Source of the DNA: Euonymus europaeus
Lineage: Eukaryota; Streptophyta; Magnoliopsida; Celastrales; Celastraceae
Reading direction: 5' to 3'
Assembly: GCA_963580455.1 (NCBI GenBank)
Contig: OY756969.1
Span: 15,968,760 to 16,032,759 of the forward strand
DNA length: 64,000 nt
Position numbers and translations under genes: made by a program. The stretch's first letter is position 1; each line of letters starts with the position of its first letter. Under the pieces are notes generated by a model. It did no database searches, was not told the DNA's origin, and saw only the letters and a list, made by a program, of their open reading frames with translations. Of this stretch, positions 25,696 through 38,469 are shown piece by piece.

Positions 25696-25706
25696 TTGGT
25701 ATCAGA
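25696..25706 (+). other. Primer-binding site (initiator tRNA-Met type)
   Basis: TGGTATCAGAT lies next to the LTR end. The last base differs from the usual TGGTATCAGAG. Confidence 0.7.
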
Positions 25707-25709
25707 TTT

Positions 25710-27330
25710 TCATTGATGGACACCACCGACTATAGAGGATGAAGAGAAGATCATTCTTAAACCAACAACATCTTGGACTACTACTGAATATGATAGTGTT
25801 GGCTGGAACAATCGGGCACTTAATGCTATGTTCACTCGTGTATGTCTTGAGAAATTTAGACGAATTGCAAATTATGAGACAACAAAAGAAGCATGAGATA
25901 TTCTGGAAGTTACACATGAAGGTACACCAGCTGTGAAAATTTCAAAATTACAGAAATTAAGACCTTCTTTTGAGATGTTACAGATGGAGGAAGAGGAGAC
26001 TTTTGATCATTTTATGCCAAGTTGAATGATATAGTGAATTTCATGTTTGCACTTCGTGAACAACTCTCACCCTCCAAAATAGTTCAGAAAATTCTACGTT
26101 CCTTGCCAGTCCGATTTCAAGCTAAGGTGGCTACCATTGAAGAAAGCATGGATGTTGACATACTCAAGGTAGAAGAACTTATGGGGTCCTTACAAACATA
26201 TGAAGCAAATTTTCGAATTCCTAAAAAGCTGAAAGGATTTGCTTTGAAGTGTATTCAAGAATACTCAGATGATGACAAGGAGAGTTTGGTCTTATTAGCC
26301 AAAAATTTCAAAAAATATATCAAGCTGCAAAAGGGGAAGACTAGTCTTCCAGACAAGGCTAATTTGAAATCAAAATTTGAGACGAAAGCTAAGTAATCCA
26401 TAGTTACTTTTTAATGTTATGAATGTCACAATTTTGGGCATATGTCGCATGAGTGTGCAAACAAAAAGAAGAATAATATGTCCATGAAGGCAACATTTAG
26501 TGAGAGTGAAAGTAACAATGAAGAAGACAAGTCTGATGATGACAATAGCACACTAGTTGAATTCACTGGGTCAATCCATGTGGAACTGAATTCTGAGTCT
26601 GATGGTGAATTGAGTGAAGATTTGAATGATGATATTGTTGATCTTCAAGATGCTTATAATAAACTAGTGATAGCTTTTTAAAAAAAAATCATAAGTCCAA
26701 ACTACAACTACAAACCAATCTGCAAGAATGATTGGTTCGTGAAGCTGAATTACTCACTAATCTTGAGGAGATGCAAAAGCACCAGGATCATGATCAAGCA
26801 AAAATACAACAATTACAAGGTACAATTTCTAACTTGCAAAGTGAATTATCAAAATATTTTATGTTTCAAACTTTGCAGGTAGGAACCGGTAATTTGGATA
26901 GCTTGTTTGGTTTGATGAGGCAAGCTGGAATTAGGAATGGACTTAGATATATCGGTGAGTCACAATAGGTTGGAAAAGATTTCAAATCGTTTGTTCAAGG
27001 AAAAAATCTTGAAGATGAAGACATAGGTATTAGTTCCAAACAGGTACATAAAGTTAAAGCTCTTGTTATTTCATCATCTCAGCCTATAAATGCATCAAAA
27101 GCTCATGTAACTTACATGCAGCATGCATCCACCAGTTCACGTAGGCTACCTACAGGCTACATGACACATGCATTATAATCATTTTGGATTCGTGTCTATC
27201 TTTCATTTTTGTGGTGTTAAAGGACATATTAAAACCTCATTGCTCTAAGTTGGTAAAGTCACGTAGATGTGAGCATCTAAGACTGTTTCAAATTCACCTG
27301 ATACACACTCTACTGAATTGTTCCATAAAT
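25710..27330 (+). pseudogene. Ty1/copia gag, SIRE-like, truncated
   Basis: The gag frame includes SWTTTEYDSVGWNNRALNAM, the UBN2 helices (SKIVQKILRSLPVRFQAKV at 26076-26135) and a zinc knuckle CYECHNFGHMSHEC near 26415-26460. An acidic tract (26500-26680) and a helical stretch (26732-26870) follow. Stops lie at 25893-25895 (expected Trp), near 26020, and at 26394-26396. A second, damaged knuckle (HFCGVKGHIK) lies near 27210. Protease, integrase and RT are missing because the element is broken at the junction with the minus-strand gypsy near 27330. Confidence 0.75.
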
Positions 27331-28509
27331 TTATAAGCTTTCTCAATTCCGAAACGTGAAACACACTGTGAACTCTGGATAAATGTGGTGGCAATGCCAA
27401 CCTATATGCCAAACTCCCCAGTTTCTCCAGGATTTCAAAAGGTCCAATAAACCTAGGGCCTAACTTCCCCGATCTATCAAAACGCGGTATTCCTCGCATC
27501 GGTCTAACCTTGAGGAATACGTGGTCACCCACCTAAAACTCTAAAGGCCTCCGCCTCCTATCTACATAACTCTTCTGACGTGACTGGGTCATCAGAAGTC
27601 GCTGCCTAATAACTGATACCACCTCAGTGGTCTGTCGAATTAAATCCGGTCCCAACAAAGGTCTATCCCCAACCTTTGACCAACAGAGTGGTGACCTGCA
27701 TGGTCTACCATAAAGTGCCTCAAATGGTGCCATCTGAATACTACTCTGATAGGAGTTGTTATAAACAAACTCTACCAGTGGAATGGGCGTCTCCCAATCA
27801 GCCCTGAAATCCAAAACACATGATCGTAGCTTGTCCTCCAAGATTTTCATAGTCCTCTCACTCTACCCTTCAGTCTATGGGTGAAACACTATACTGAAAC
27901 TCAACATCGTCCCCTAAGTGTACTAAAAGTTGCTCCAAAAGCGAGAAGTGAAATGAGGATTCCTATAGAATATAATGGACACAGATACCCCATGTAGTCG
28001 TACGACCTCTCGAATGTAAAGTCTAGTAAGTACGTCCACCAAGCTAGTCTGCTGAATCAGTAAAAAGTGAGCAGTCTTCTTCAATCTATCAACAACGACC
28101 CACACGGCATCATGTCTCCTCACAGTCCTTGGTAAAGCCATCACAAATTCCATACACACATGCTCCCACTTCCACTGGGGAAATGGAAATGGCTGTAACA
28201 ATCTAGGAGGTCTCCTATGCTTTACCATCACCTACTGATAGGTAAGGCATCTCATCACAGTCTGGGCCATATCTCTCTTCAGTTCGCTCCACCAATATTG
28301 TCTCCGTAAATCTCAATACATCCTAATAACACCAGGATGTATCGCGAACTGAGAATAGTGTGCCTCTCTAAGTATCTCACCTCTAAATTCAGCATCGTCC
28401 GGAACCACTAGTCGGCCTCTAAAATGAAATCCTCCACCAGCACCTCGAATCCAACCATCCATATCCTCGATATCATCAAAAGTCACATCGCCGAGTTGTG
28501 CATCCAACA
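27330..28509 (-). pseudogene. Ty3/gypsy integrase, distal part (element B, decayed)
   Basis: On the minus strand the integrase shows FRGRLVVPDDAEFR and EAHYSQFAIHPG of the zinc module, then a damaged CLTYQ. The core motifs read CMEFVMALP where MDF is expected and FYRNPHF where SDRDPKF is expected, so two catalytic acids are changed. The part at 27533-27850 (NSYQSSIQMAPFEALYGR) follows after a break, then GDHVFLKVRPMRG and the HSVFHVSELRK segment, where the element is cut off near 27330. The upstream pol resumes at 30425, because a solo LTR is inserted at 28515-30419. Confidence 0.85.
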
Positions 28510-28514
28510 CTTTA

Positions 28515-30419
28515 TGTAACGCCCCGTCCCACGAAACCCTAATTACCGGGCTTGTAGTCCAGAACGCTACTTATTTTTCAGTATAACCTTACCATTATAT
28601 TTACGTAGATCCACTGCAAGAAACAATTCCACCAAGTTAATACTAACCTAACCTGAATTTAAGACGTCATCTTATATATTTTAAATAAGCAATAACCTCC
28701 AATTTAATATCCTCTAAGAATACAATCGTAAATCCTATACTTCTCATTCGGATTCTCCGAATCTACATTTATTACTATACATCAAAGCTATTAATTATAA
28801 GTGCATAAATAAATGAAAAGCTTATTTGATTATTCTTCTGTGAAAATTAGCTTCCGTCACATGAGCATCTTTATCATGGATCTACGGCGACACCATCAAC
28901 TCCTAGTCAGCATGATCGTCTAAGAAATTAATACCTGCATCACGGAACATAGTGAGCCGAGGCCCAGCAAATTGTACTTATGCATGAATGCACATGGACC
29001 TCATCTTTAGAAAAACAGTCAGCCATTTAAATCCTTTTTCCAGTACTCGGGCCTTTAACCTAGGTAAACTGCTACAGAGCAACCGATCGGGATTTTTCCT
29101 CTTTTGTATCTCAAAGATACCCTTTCAATAATAACCTCAACCTTCAACATTTCCGTACACCCCCTCTGTAACAGTTGTACCCGGTTCGTAAAAACGTTTT
29201 CCCTTAATGTGTATGTCATGTATGCCATGATATGCTATGCCTCATACAGTACAACCATAAAATGTTACTTCTATACAGCATCGCATGTCACCTCACAGTT
29301 CACGAATACTGAAATCATCAAAAACTCAGTCTCATGAAAACATCCAATCAGTACAATCATTATCATATACACTCAAATAGACATCACAGTCAATACAATA
29401 ATAGCACCATCAATACAAATAACAGCGCATAAAATTCACAGTCACAAAGTTCCGTAATACAGTTGAGTACTACTTACAGTGATTTGCTCCCAACATTCCC
29501 GATAATATAATTATAAAGATTAGTTCCTGAAATCCATACAACATCCACAATTATTTCAATTATAAAATTTGGTTCCTTTAATCCATAACAATATTCACCA
29601 CTATTAACCTTTATTAACACTATCACTTTTAATCAATTTATCCTATTATTATTGTTTATATTAATTAATTAGTTTAATATTCAACCGGGTCAGTTTGACC
29701 CGGTTGTCCCTTCCTCCTCACACTACCGGGTCCAACAGACCCGGTATCTAGGAACGCCGGGTCTCCACCTTTGACGGTTCGGTGGTGTCCACGTCTGGAA
29801 CCAACCAACCGGTCCTGCCTCCACGAGTCCATCGATGTAACCATTTACCTGAGGCGTGGCCGCAAACGGAGGGATTCTGGCAAAGAACGGGCGGCTACGC
29901 CGTGCATTCTCCCAGTAGTTGCTCGGTAACCACTGCACCGTTCCATCCGAAATTGATGTCTCTGAGCTCCCCCCGCCACGACCTTCCTTCCGGTGTCGGA
30001 AGCGTCAAGGATCTCCCCCGTTTCCGTCAAGGCACCTTCCGTCTCCGCCGTCTCCTAAGGGAACAGTGATCCTAGGGCTTTTCCTCATGTCTCGATTTTT
30101 GTGCTGTCATTTTATTTTTATTTAAATTTATATTTCCATTTTACGATCGTACCCCTGCCTTACTACTTAATTACACCATATATCTATCTATATTTACGGC
30201 CTTGCCACCATAATATCTATTATAATATCCTTTTTATTTAACTTCCATAATTCATACTACATTCATTTTAACTCCGATTATAATTATTCTTTCATCCCTA
30301 ATCTTAAATTTCATTATAGAATTTATGAAAGATATTGCAATTCAATTTAGGTCACACATGACATCACCTCTCTTATCACATCTACCACTACAGGTTATTC
30401 GAAGATTCGGGGTGTTACA
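28515..30419 (-). mobile_element. Solo LTR of a gypsy chromovirus, inserted in element B
   Basis: A 1905-bp LTR starts, read on the minus strand, with TGTAACACCCCGAATC at 30419 and ends GGGGCGTTACA at 28515. It is flanked by a perfect 5-bp duplication CTTTA (28510-28514 and 30420-30424). Both flanks belong to the integrase region of element B, which reads through if the LTR and one duplication are removed. No internal retrotransposon genes are present, so this is a solo LTR from LTR-LTR recombination. Its CACGGAACAT block matches the LTRs at 1415 and 38470. Confidence 0.93.
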
Positions 30420-30424
30420 CTTTA

Positions 30425-33400
30425 TGTACTAGTGTTGGACGGCTCACCAAACTCCTCAAGAAGCATCTATCACCCCTTTCATCAACATCTAAATGGTACT
30501 TCCCAATGGTGTCAACCAAATCAAACTCCCGTCGTGACAATCATGCCACTGCCAACCTCCTACTCAAGGCGTCCCCCACCACATTAGCCTTTCATGGATG
30601 ATACTGTAATGAGAAATCATAATCTCCAATATACTTCATCCATCTTCGCTACCTCTGATTCAGATCCTTCTGTGTGAATAAGTGTCGTAAACTCCTATGA
30701 TCTAAATACACCTCAAACTACTCCCCATAAAGGTAATGCATCCACTACTTAAGTGCGAACACTATAGCAGCCAACTTCAAAACATGTACGAGATAATTCC
30801 TCTCATGTGGCTTCAATAGTCGTGAAGCATATCAACCATCCTCTCCTGCTGCATGAGTACGCAACCTAATCCAATCCTTGAAGCATCACAATATACATGG
30901 TAACCTATACCGCTGTCTGAAATGGTCAGAGCTGGAGGGGATGTGAGTCGGGTCTTTAGCTCATGAAAAGTCTGTTCACTTCTATCAGTCCACGCGAAAG
31001 GAACACCCTTCCACATCAACTCAGTCATTGGTGAAGCAATCCATGAAAATCCCTCTATAAATCTCCTGTAATAACCTGCTAATCCTAGGAAACTACGAAA
31101 CTCTCCACTGTCTTCGGAGTCCTTCAATCCAACACGGCCTCCACCTTGACAGGATCCACCGCCACTCTATCTCTGGATATCACATGCCCCAAGAATCTCA
31201 CCTGAGTAGCCAAAAAACTCACACTTACTCAGCTTGGCATACAGCTGATGCTCCCTGAGTGTCAGCAATACAATCTCCAAATCCCTCATATGCTTCTCCT
31301 TTGTGGCCGAATACACTAATATGTCATTGATGAATACTATCACAAACTGGTAAAGATACTGTCTAAACACCCTATGCATCAAATCCATAAAAGTTGCTGG
31401 GGCATTGGTTAGCCCAAACGGCATGACCAAGAACTCATAATGGCCATACCAAGTACGAAATGTTGTCTTCGATATGTCCTCCTCCCGAATCCTAAGCTAG
31501 TGATAATCTGACATGAGATCAATCTTGTAGTAATAGTGACTACCTCTCAATTGATCAAACATATCATTTATCCTTGGCAACGGGTACTTGTTTTTCACAG
31601 TTACCCTATTCAATTGCCTACACACATCCGCATCGGTTTGTCTTTCTTCTTCACGAAGAGGACTGGAGCACCCCATGGTGAAGTACTGGGTCTGATAAAT
31701 CCTAGACCCTACAACTCCCGCAACTGCCTATCCAACTCCCTGAACTCTGCTGGAGCCATCCTATACCTTGGAATAGAAATAGAGTTTGTACCCAGATATA
31801 ACTCAATCACAAAGTCACTCTCTCGTTACGGTGGTAATCCTGGTAACTCTTCAGGAAACACGTCCAAGTACTCCTCTACCACTGGCACAGCTGTGCTAAC
31901 CTCAATATCCGATGTAGAAGTCAAGCTTGCCACTAGGTAGTCAGAATATCTTAGGTAGTTGAAAAAGTGTGAACACGTAATAACCCGTGACCCATAAAAA
32001 CTAACTCGCCCAGATGGTGATGTCAGCATGAGCCTACACTTTATACAATCTATGAAAAACATCATGGTCGGTCAACCAGTCCAATCCATGTACCACATCA
32101 TAGTCAGTGAACACCATGACATATAAGTCTGCTCGAAACTCATGGCCAGCGAATCGAAAGATACAACCTCTACAGATGCCCCTCACTATGATACCTGATC
32201 CCAAAAGAGAATCTACTACTAATCTCCTATCCAAACCCGAAATCTCTAACTCCAATACCTCAACAAAACTTGTAGAAATAAACGAATGTGTGACACCAGT
32301 ATCAAATATAACACGAGCCTAAGAACTGAAAAGTAGAACTCTACCTCCAATGAAATCACGGTCTGGTGCTGGCTTGGGTGCAACTGCATGAACTCCGGCT
32401 CCCTGGCCCTGTCTCTGCTGCTGCTACTACTGTCTCATAGGTGGTGTTGGAGGTCTGGCCCCTCTGCCTATTAGAGCTCTAGGTGCTGGTACTGCTGGTG
32501 TTGGGGCTCTCTGCCCTCTACCTAATGGTGCTGCACGTCTCCTCAGACAATCCATCTGGATATGTCCTGGTAGTCCACAATAGAAACACAATAGGACAGT
32601 CCAATCTCATATGTCAAGTATGACCACACACATAACAATATAGTCCTAATATGGACCCCTGTTCCTGTCATGGACCCTGTTGTCCCTATCACGGACCCCT
32701 GCTATCCTTGTCGTGGACCCTATTGTCCTTGCCTTTAAGAACTCTGCTGCTGACCCTGACTCCAACGGTCGACCCTCCTATCATGGAATCTCTACCCCTA
32801 ATTCTGTATGGGCCTCTATCTTTGACCATCATTCCGTTGTCTACTACTACTACTCCCAATAATCTAACGAATCAACCATGCTCCTCTCTATATCAAGTGC
32901 TTTGTCAATGCACTCCCGATAGGTGCGAACCATCATCCCAGCTAAACACTCTACAATGCAGGGTTTCAGCCCGCGCTGAAACCTCAGTATCTTATTCTTC
33001 TCAACGGAAATGTACTCCTCTCTATACCGACCAAGCTCCTCAAATCGTGCCTGATACTGTGACACCGTCATATCCTTCCCCTGAATCAACTATAAAACTC
33101 ATTGGCCTTCGCAACGCGAATGGCTTGGGGAACATACTATGCTAGGAACTGGGTCTCAAACTCTTTCCATGGCATCTCCATACACTCTCTACCAATAGTC
33201 ATACTCTCCCACCAGACATAAGCATCATCCTCTAAAAATGCTGAAGCCAATACAACTCTCTTCTCATCCAGTATCCTAAGCGTCACCATCTGTCTCCTCA
33301 ACTATCGCAACAAATCCTTGAACACCTTAGGATCTACTACTTCTTGGTCGTCTTAGGATCTACAACTCCCCGATACACTAGGGATATCATCTTCGTCAAC

Positions 33401-34070
33401 TAAGCTAACTCAGTGATGCAAGGGTCAACTGCTAGTGGTGCTGTCTGCACTGGAACCATCTAACCTACTCCTGACTAAATGATAAGTGGTAACTGAACAG
33501 GTGCACAAACAAAATCTGGTGTAGCCACTGGAAGAGCTAGCCCCTGAGCGTCGATAATAAGTTGCGGTTCAATCTGTGAAGCTAAAGCTTCTACCGCCTG
33601 ACCTATGGTCTGTATCATACCTGTCATGTCTTGATACTGCTGCTCATAAGTCTTTATTACACCCTCTACACCTATAAGTGCTGCCTGAGTCGGTACCTGC
33701 TCCACTACTTGATCATGAACAACACGGCCGTGACCTCGTCGATCTCGACCTTGCACGACCGAAACCTCCTGAGGTATCGGCAACTTGACCTCATCAACGA
33801 TATCCGGAAGCTCACCTCTACCCTGCCCACGTCCGCGGGTAGCACACTCAACCCGAGTACATGTACTACGTGTGTCTACATGTCTAAAAAATAAACGTAC
33901 AACTACATAAATCGAATGCCCCCAAACATAAAAGAAGGGATAACTCACCAGATCAGCCGAGAAGCGCATGATGTGTAGCTGGGGAAAAACTAAAGAAAAT
34001 GCACAACCTCCCAAAAGCTAAATAAACCTTACCAAAGCTAAATAAACCTCACAAAAGCTAAATAACCTTG
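30425..34070 (-). pseudogene. Ty3/gypsy gag, protease, RT and RNase H (element B, decayed)
   Basis: From right to left on the minus strand: gag N-terminus (33475-33900) and the retrotransposon gag domain at 32850-33089 (SQYQARFEELGRY, RFQRGLKP). The zinc knuckle CFYCGLPGHIQMDC follows near 32545-32590. The protease motif VIFDTGVTHSFIS is at about 32280-32320 and keeps its DTG. RT follows at 31167-31430 with [12 protein letters not shown]; its active site reads [10 protein letters not shown], so the first Asp of the catalytic pair is Asn. RNase H at 30813-31127 contains YCDASRIGLGCVLMQ. Many stops and frame changes. Chromovirus-type organisation. Confidence 0.85.
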
Positions 34071-34081
34071 CTCTGATACCA
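34071..34081 (-). other. Primer-binding site of element B
   Basis: On the minus strand this is TGGTATCAGAG, next to the 5' LTR on its right. Confidence 0.8.
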
Positions 34082-34084
34082 AAC

Positions 34085-35635
34085 TTTCACGCCCCTCTCC
34101 CACATAGGTGCGGATGAGCACCCATGAATCCCAGAGGCGTGACAGGCAGGGAACCCCTCCGTTCCCCGAATCGGATTTAAATCAAATATCTATCCAAGCT
34201 ACTATGAATCATCAATCTGTCTACATAAGTACCCACACATATATAGATAAATCCCAATGGAAATCCTAACATACTGTGACATGCAAATCGGAGTCAACAG
34301 CGACAAATCCAAAACATCATAGAAATGGAAAATATATACCAAACATACACAAATATCCACATAGCAGCTACCCATCACGTATCATGCATCTCTACGCTGA
34401 TCATCCACTTCGGTTATCTCATATACAAAAAATGTGAATGAAAGGGATGAGCCACAAAGCTCAGTAGTGATATGGAGAAATATCAATCATCGGAATAAAC
34501 ATAATGAAGAACTCAAGAAGTATAAGTAGAATGAATAGAAACTCAAATGGTGATACCCTCCAGTACTACCGGACTCCAATAAATCAGAGATAAAGTAAGA
34601 AAACCTATAAGATATAGAAAGTATAAAGGAAATCATGAAGTGATATACTGATAGGATATAAAATCTCCGAAAAATCGATTCATCATAAACATCATGAAAA
34701 TCATCAATCTGCAGGGTAGACACCGAGTAGGCTCCACCATTACCATCTTCAAGTACAACTCTCAAATCAGTACTCAATCATAATCAAACTCAAATCCATA
34801 TAACATTAGTAAATCCTCCCTTGGACCCACCCTGATCCCCGCAAGGTGTCTCCTAGTCCAGGTAGTCCCCATAATAGATGAGGATCGCCTACATCGAAGA
34901 GCGTCCCCTAGGATGTACCCACCTCATTCCGATCTCCAAGTACGTACCCAACTCACCGAAATCCGAACCCAAAATCTCCAAATCAGTCTCATGCATCGAA
35001 ATATAGGTACGTATACCCGACATAGTTAAAATACATAAAAGTCAACTTAAATAGTCAAAACTGGTCAATCCAATCAAAAACAGTCAAATCGGGTCAAAAG
35101 TCAAACCCAGTCAACTCGGGTAAACAGTGGTACAACCACTGCTGCCGTTGAAACTGACAATTTCGGTAAACGTTAGCCGGCGAAGCACACATCAAATTGA
35201 AGATGTGATTGAGCTCGAAAGTGAGCTCGAAAGTCACAAAAAATGCAACTTTCGCTTCCTGATTTTTCCGCCTACGGTGCTCCATTGACTACAATACCAC
35301 TTGAGTTTTGTTCAACTCTCTACAATCTTTGTTTTGATAAGTCACACACCTCAATTGGTGAAGAAATCACAAAAACCCATTTTTCCCTCAAACCTTTCAC
35401 AACTCACGGGTGATGGCTGACGAAGAAGAAGATATGAGTTTATTTTCAAGTGAAATTACCTTTTTGCCCCTTGTTTCTATAATAATTACTTAAACTTCCA
35501 AAATTCATAATAATTCAAATTCAACTCCGATATAAGTGATTCTTGCGCCAATATTCTTTTAAAATCATGTAGTATTTATTAAAAATATTTAATTTTAAAA
35601 ATTATTTTTCCAAAAATTGGGTTCAGGATATTACA
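34085..35635 (-). repeat. 5' LTR of gypsy element B
   Basis: Read on the minus strand the LTR runs from TGTAATATCCTGAACC at 35635 to GGGGCGTGAAA at about 34085, next to the primer-binding site. The GAGCTTTGTGGCTCAT block near 34450 corresponds to the same block in the other chromovirus LTRs. The partner 3' LTR is missing because the element is truncated at 27330. Confidence 0.75.
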
Positions 35636-35795
35636 GATAGACTGTTTACTTTACATCTAAAAAAGTTGAAATCGCTTCGGGCTTATGCAGCCAGGTATTT
35701 TGATACTTAAGCAGATATCAATGATTGCGATGAAAAAGTGTAGTGAATACTTTTCGGCTTGGACTCCCTTGGGATCATAACCTGCGAGAGAGTTT
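35636..35795 (+). pseudogene. Host element A: gag fragment 1 (Tat-type gypsy)
   Basis: Short gag-derived piece of the oldest element in the nest, left of the SIRE-like solo LTR. It becomes continuous with the piece at 38292 when the solo LTR and one AGTTT duplication are removed. Coding is degraded; assignment rests mainly on this continuity. Confidence 0.5.
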
Positions 35796-38286
35796 TGTTG
35801 GACCATATGTCCTACATTTGTGTTTTGATACAAAAATACGTATTGGACTATTTGATTGTGCTTAACTTTAGATGAATTTGGATAAATCATGAAATGTATT
35901 TTATCTAATAGTTTAAGCTTCATTATATATCTTTGGAATCATTTTTGATCATATTTGATATGAATTTGATGATTTTAGACTTTTTCATTTTCGCAATACA
36001 AAAATTGTTCAAACATCACTCTGTGCACACGTTGGTTGAATTGTCATAATTTATTCATATGATCTCTGATTGACTTGATTTTTGTTTTGAAAATTATTTA
36101 ATACACTCTGGAATTTTTCACTTTGAAATATTTTCAGGTCAATTTTAAATCTATCATATTTAATTTTTCAGTTGAAATTAATTCACTAGTGTAGTTGTGA
36201 AACTAGCCTAGTTGAGATTTGCATGATCAAATTGAATGACCAAACGACCTCAATTATAAGTGAAATTTGGTATGCAGATTCTTATATGGATAAATTGATT
36301 TATCATGTGCTTACTATAATTTATTGAGCTTCTATCATATTGGTTAACTCAAGTGCAAGCATTGAAGCTCTTTGAGCTTACAAGCAAAAAATGGGATGCT
36401 TTGTCATCTATTCTTTTTGTAGGTTTAATCAATTGATCATTATGAGCTGATTTAAATTATTATTAAGCTTATTTAATTGAGGAAATTCGTGCATCATGAT
36501 TTGAAGCTCATTTGGACAAGCTTTGTCATGGTCAACCCTATTTGAGTCAAGGTTAATACTTTGTGTGCAAGAAATGGTTCCAGCCATGTGCTTAGTGTTA
36601 TTATTGCTGGAGAATTATTTCAAGAGCTTGCACAAGTCTTCTCATTTTTTCTTGGAGTCAAGAAAGAAGTGGGAATACAAGTTTGAAATACTTGGTTGGT
36701 ATTGTGCCTAACACTTGACTATGGAGACAAGGGAGGGACAAGATGACATAAAGTTATTATATTTTCCAGAATCTAAGATGGACTTGTTTGGCATTCCTTG
36801 AGAGAGAGTTGCTTCATGAAGAAGACTCATTTGATTGATCCAAACAAGGTGCAACTCAAAATGAGAACTCTTGACAAAATGATGCCAACGACACTATTTT
36901 GAAGGATTGGTTTGGAGTGGTTGAATTAAAGAAAGGCTGGGATTAGAGTGGTTGAATTAATGAAGGGTCCAGATTCTATAGGAAATGAAAGGCCAAGATT
37001 TGAAGAGGTGTTGATCCAATGGCTAAGTTTGTGTTTTGTTTGGAATGAAAAATAGAGGGCAGCAACGTCTAGTGTGTGGAAGAAGCTTTTGCAAAAGTTT
37101 GACTAACTATTCAAGCCTACTTGCTCTCAACTTCATCTTCTTGATTCAAGCCTTCTTCCTCAAGATCTCTTTGAGCTATTGTGTGTACAAGCATTCAAGT
37201 CTACTTTCATCATTTCAAGAGATCAAAACAAATTCTTGAACACCATCTTTAAAGAGAACCCGTGGAGTCATATTTGGGTGTTCAAGTTCATCTTCTTCAA
37301 GAAAGCTTCTCCATTCTTCATCTACATATCTTCGGAGTTTTGTGTGAAATTTTAGGAGAGAGATAGCCACATATTGAGCCAAAATTTCATCCTACCCGTG
37401 AGTTACTACTTTTGTTCTTGTGAGTTCTCAACCCTCTAGCCTTGAGCTAATCTAGTGAGAACCTTGAACCAAACACTTGTAAAAGTTCCCTTTTTGGGCA
37501 TTACTTTTGAGAAGCTATGTGAAGTTTGGGGTAGAACTTGTGAAACCCTAGTTCAAGGTGTTCTTCAAACCTTGGTTGTGAGAAGTTTGGGGTGTTCTTG
37601 AAAACCCTAAGTTGGTTGGTGAACTTGCAAAACCAACATCCTTTAGTGGATTGTGGAAATCCTAAGCTTGCTGTCTTGAGTTGATTTGAATTGATATTGA
37701 TTATATTTGCTTGTTTGTGTGCTTTAGAAATTGATATTATGGTGTTGCTTGCTGCCATTGTTTGTTGGGATATTGCTTGTGATTGAACAACTTGTGATTA
37801 GTGGATTCTAGGTATATTTTTGATTGTTAATTTTCTGGAATACCAATCTGTCCGTCTACTGTTCATATAGCTAGAGTTCAAATTTTGATCTGAATATTTG
37901 ATATTATGTTCATTAAGGTTTTGTCATATTGCATACCAAATTTCGTTACATTCCGAGCTGCTTGCCTAGGTCAAATAGCATTTACCCGACTAGTACACAG
38001 ATTTGTATTATTGACATTACATTGTGCTACTTGACTTGTTTTGGTGATTAAGTGCTCCATCGGATCATCTAATATCATATAAATTATCATTCAATCATTA
38101 GATCAATTAAAATTAGACATTGGCATTGAATTTCTTAGTGAGGTCAAGACTTCCATTTTAGGTGCATTTACAAGTCTAGTTTTAATCATTTTTTGAGTTT
38201 AGGGGTTGTGTTAGCATTTGGGGTTATACTTAGTTTTTTGGAAACACAATTGACCCCCCCCCTCTTGTGTTAGCCTAGTGATTTCA
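35796..38286 (+). mobile_element. Solo LTR, SIRE-like copia, inserted in host element A
   Basis: A 2491-bp LTR from TGTTGGACCATATG to GTGATTTCA is flanked by a perfect 5-bp duplication AGTTT (35791-35795 and 38287-38291). The AACACAATTGACCCCCCCC tract shortly before the end is typical of SIRE/Maximus LTRs. No internal domain and no primer-binding site follow, so it is a solo LTR. Small ORFs inside (36523, 37036, 37501) are not genes. Confidence 0.85.
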
Positions 38287-38469
38287 AGTTTGATGATGGC
38301 CCTACCAAAGAGCATGTCTGCGCTTTCGGGCAAAATTATGCAGTATGTCAAGCTGGAAGAAGACAAACATGGGGATTGGTAGTTTGGCTCCTAGGAGGGG
38401 ACCTAGGAAAAGGAAAATTCAAGGTTTAAGAATAAGACTTGGAGAGAACGATTCAAAGATGAGCCCGAA
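38287..38469 (+). pseudogene. Host element A: gag fragment 2
   Basis: Gag-derived sequence between two solo LTRs. Its right end (ATGAGCCCGAA) joins the gag at 49892 (GCCCAGTTTGTATGAAG) once the insertion and one CCGAA duplication are removed. Confidence 0.6.

Noticed and set aside
32651..33145. 164-codon plus-strand ORF
   Set aside because: It is antisense to the zinc-knuckle and gag region of element B and has low-complexity content.
37501..37758. 85-codon minus-strand ORF
   Set aside because: Within the SIRE-like solo LTR, without recognisable domain.
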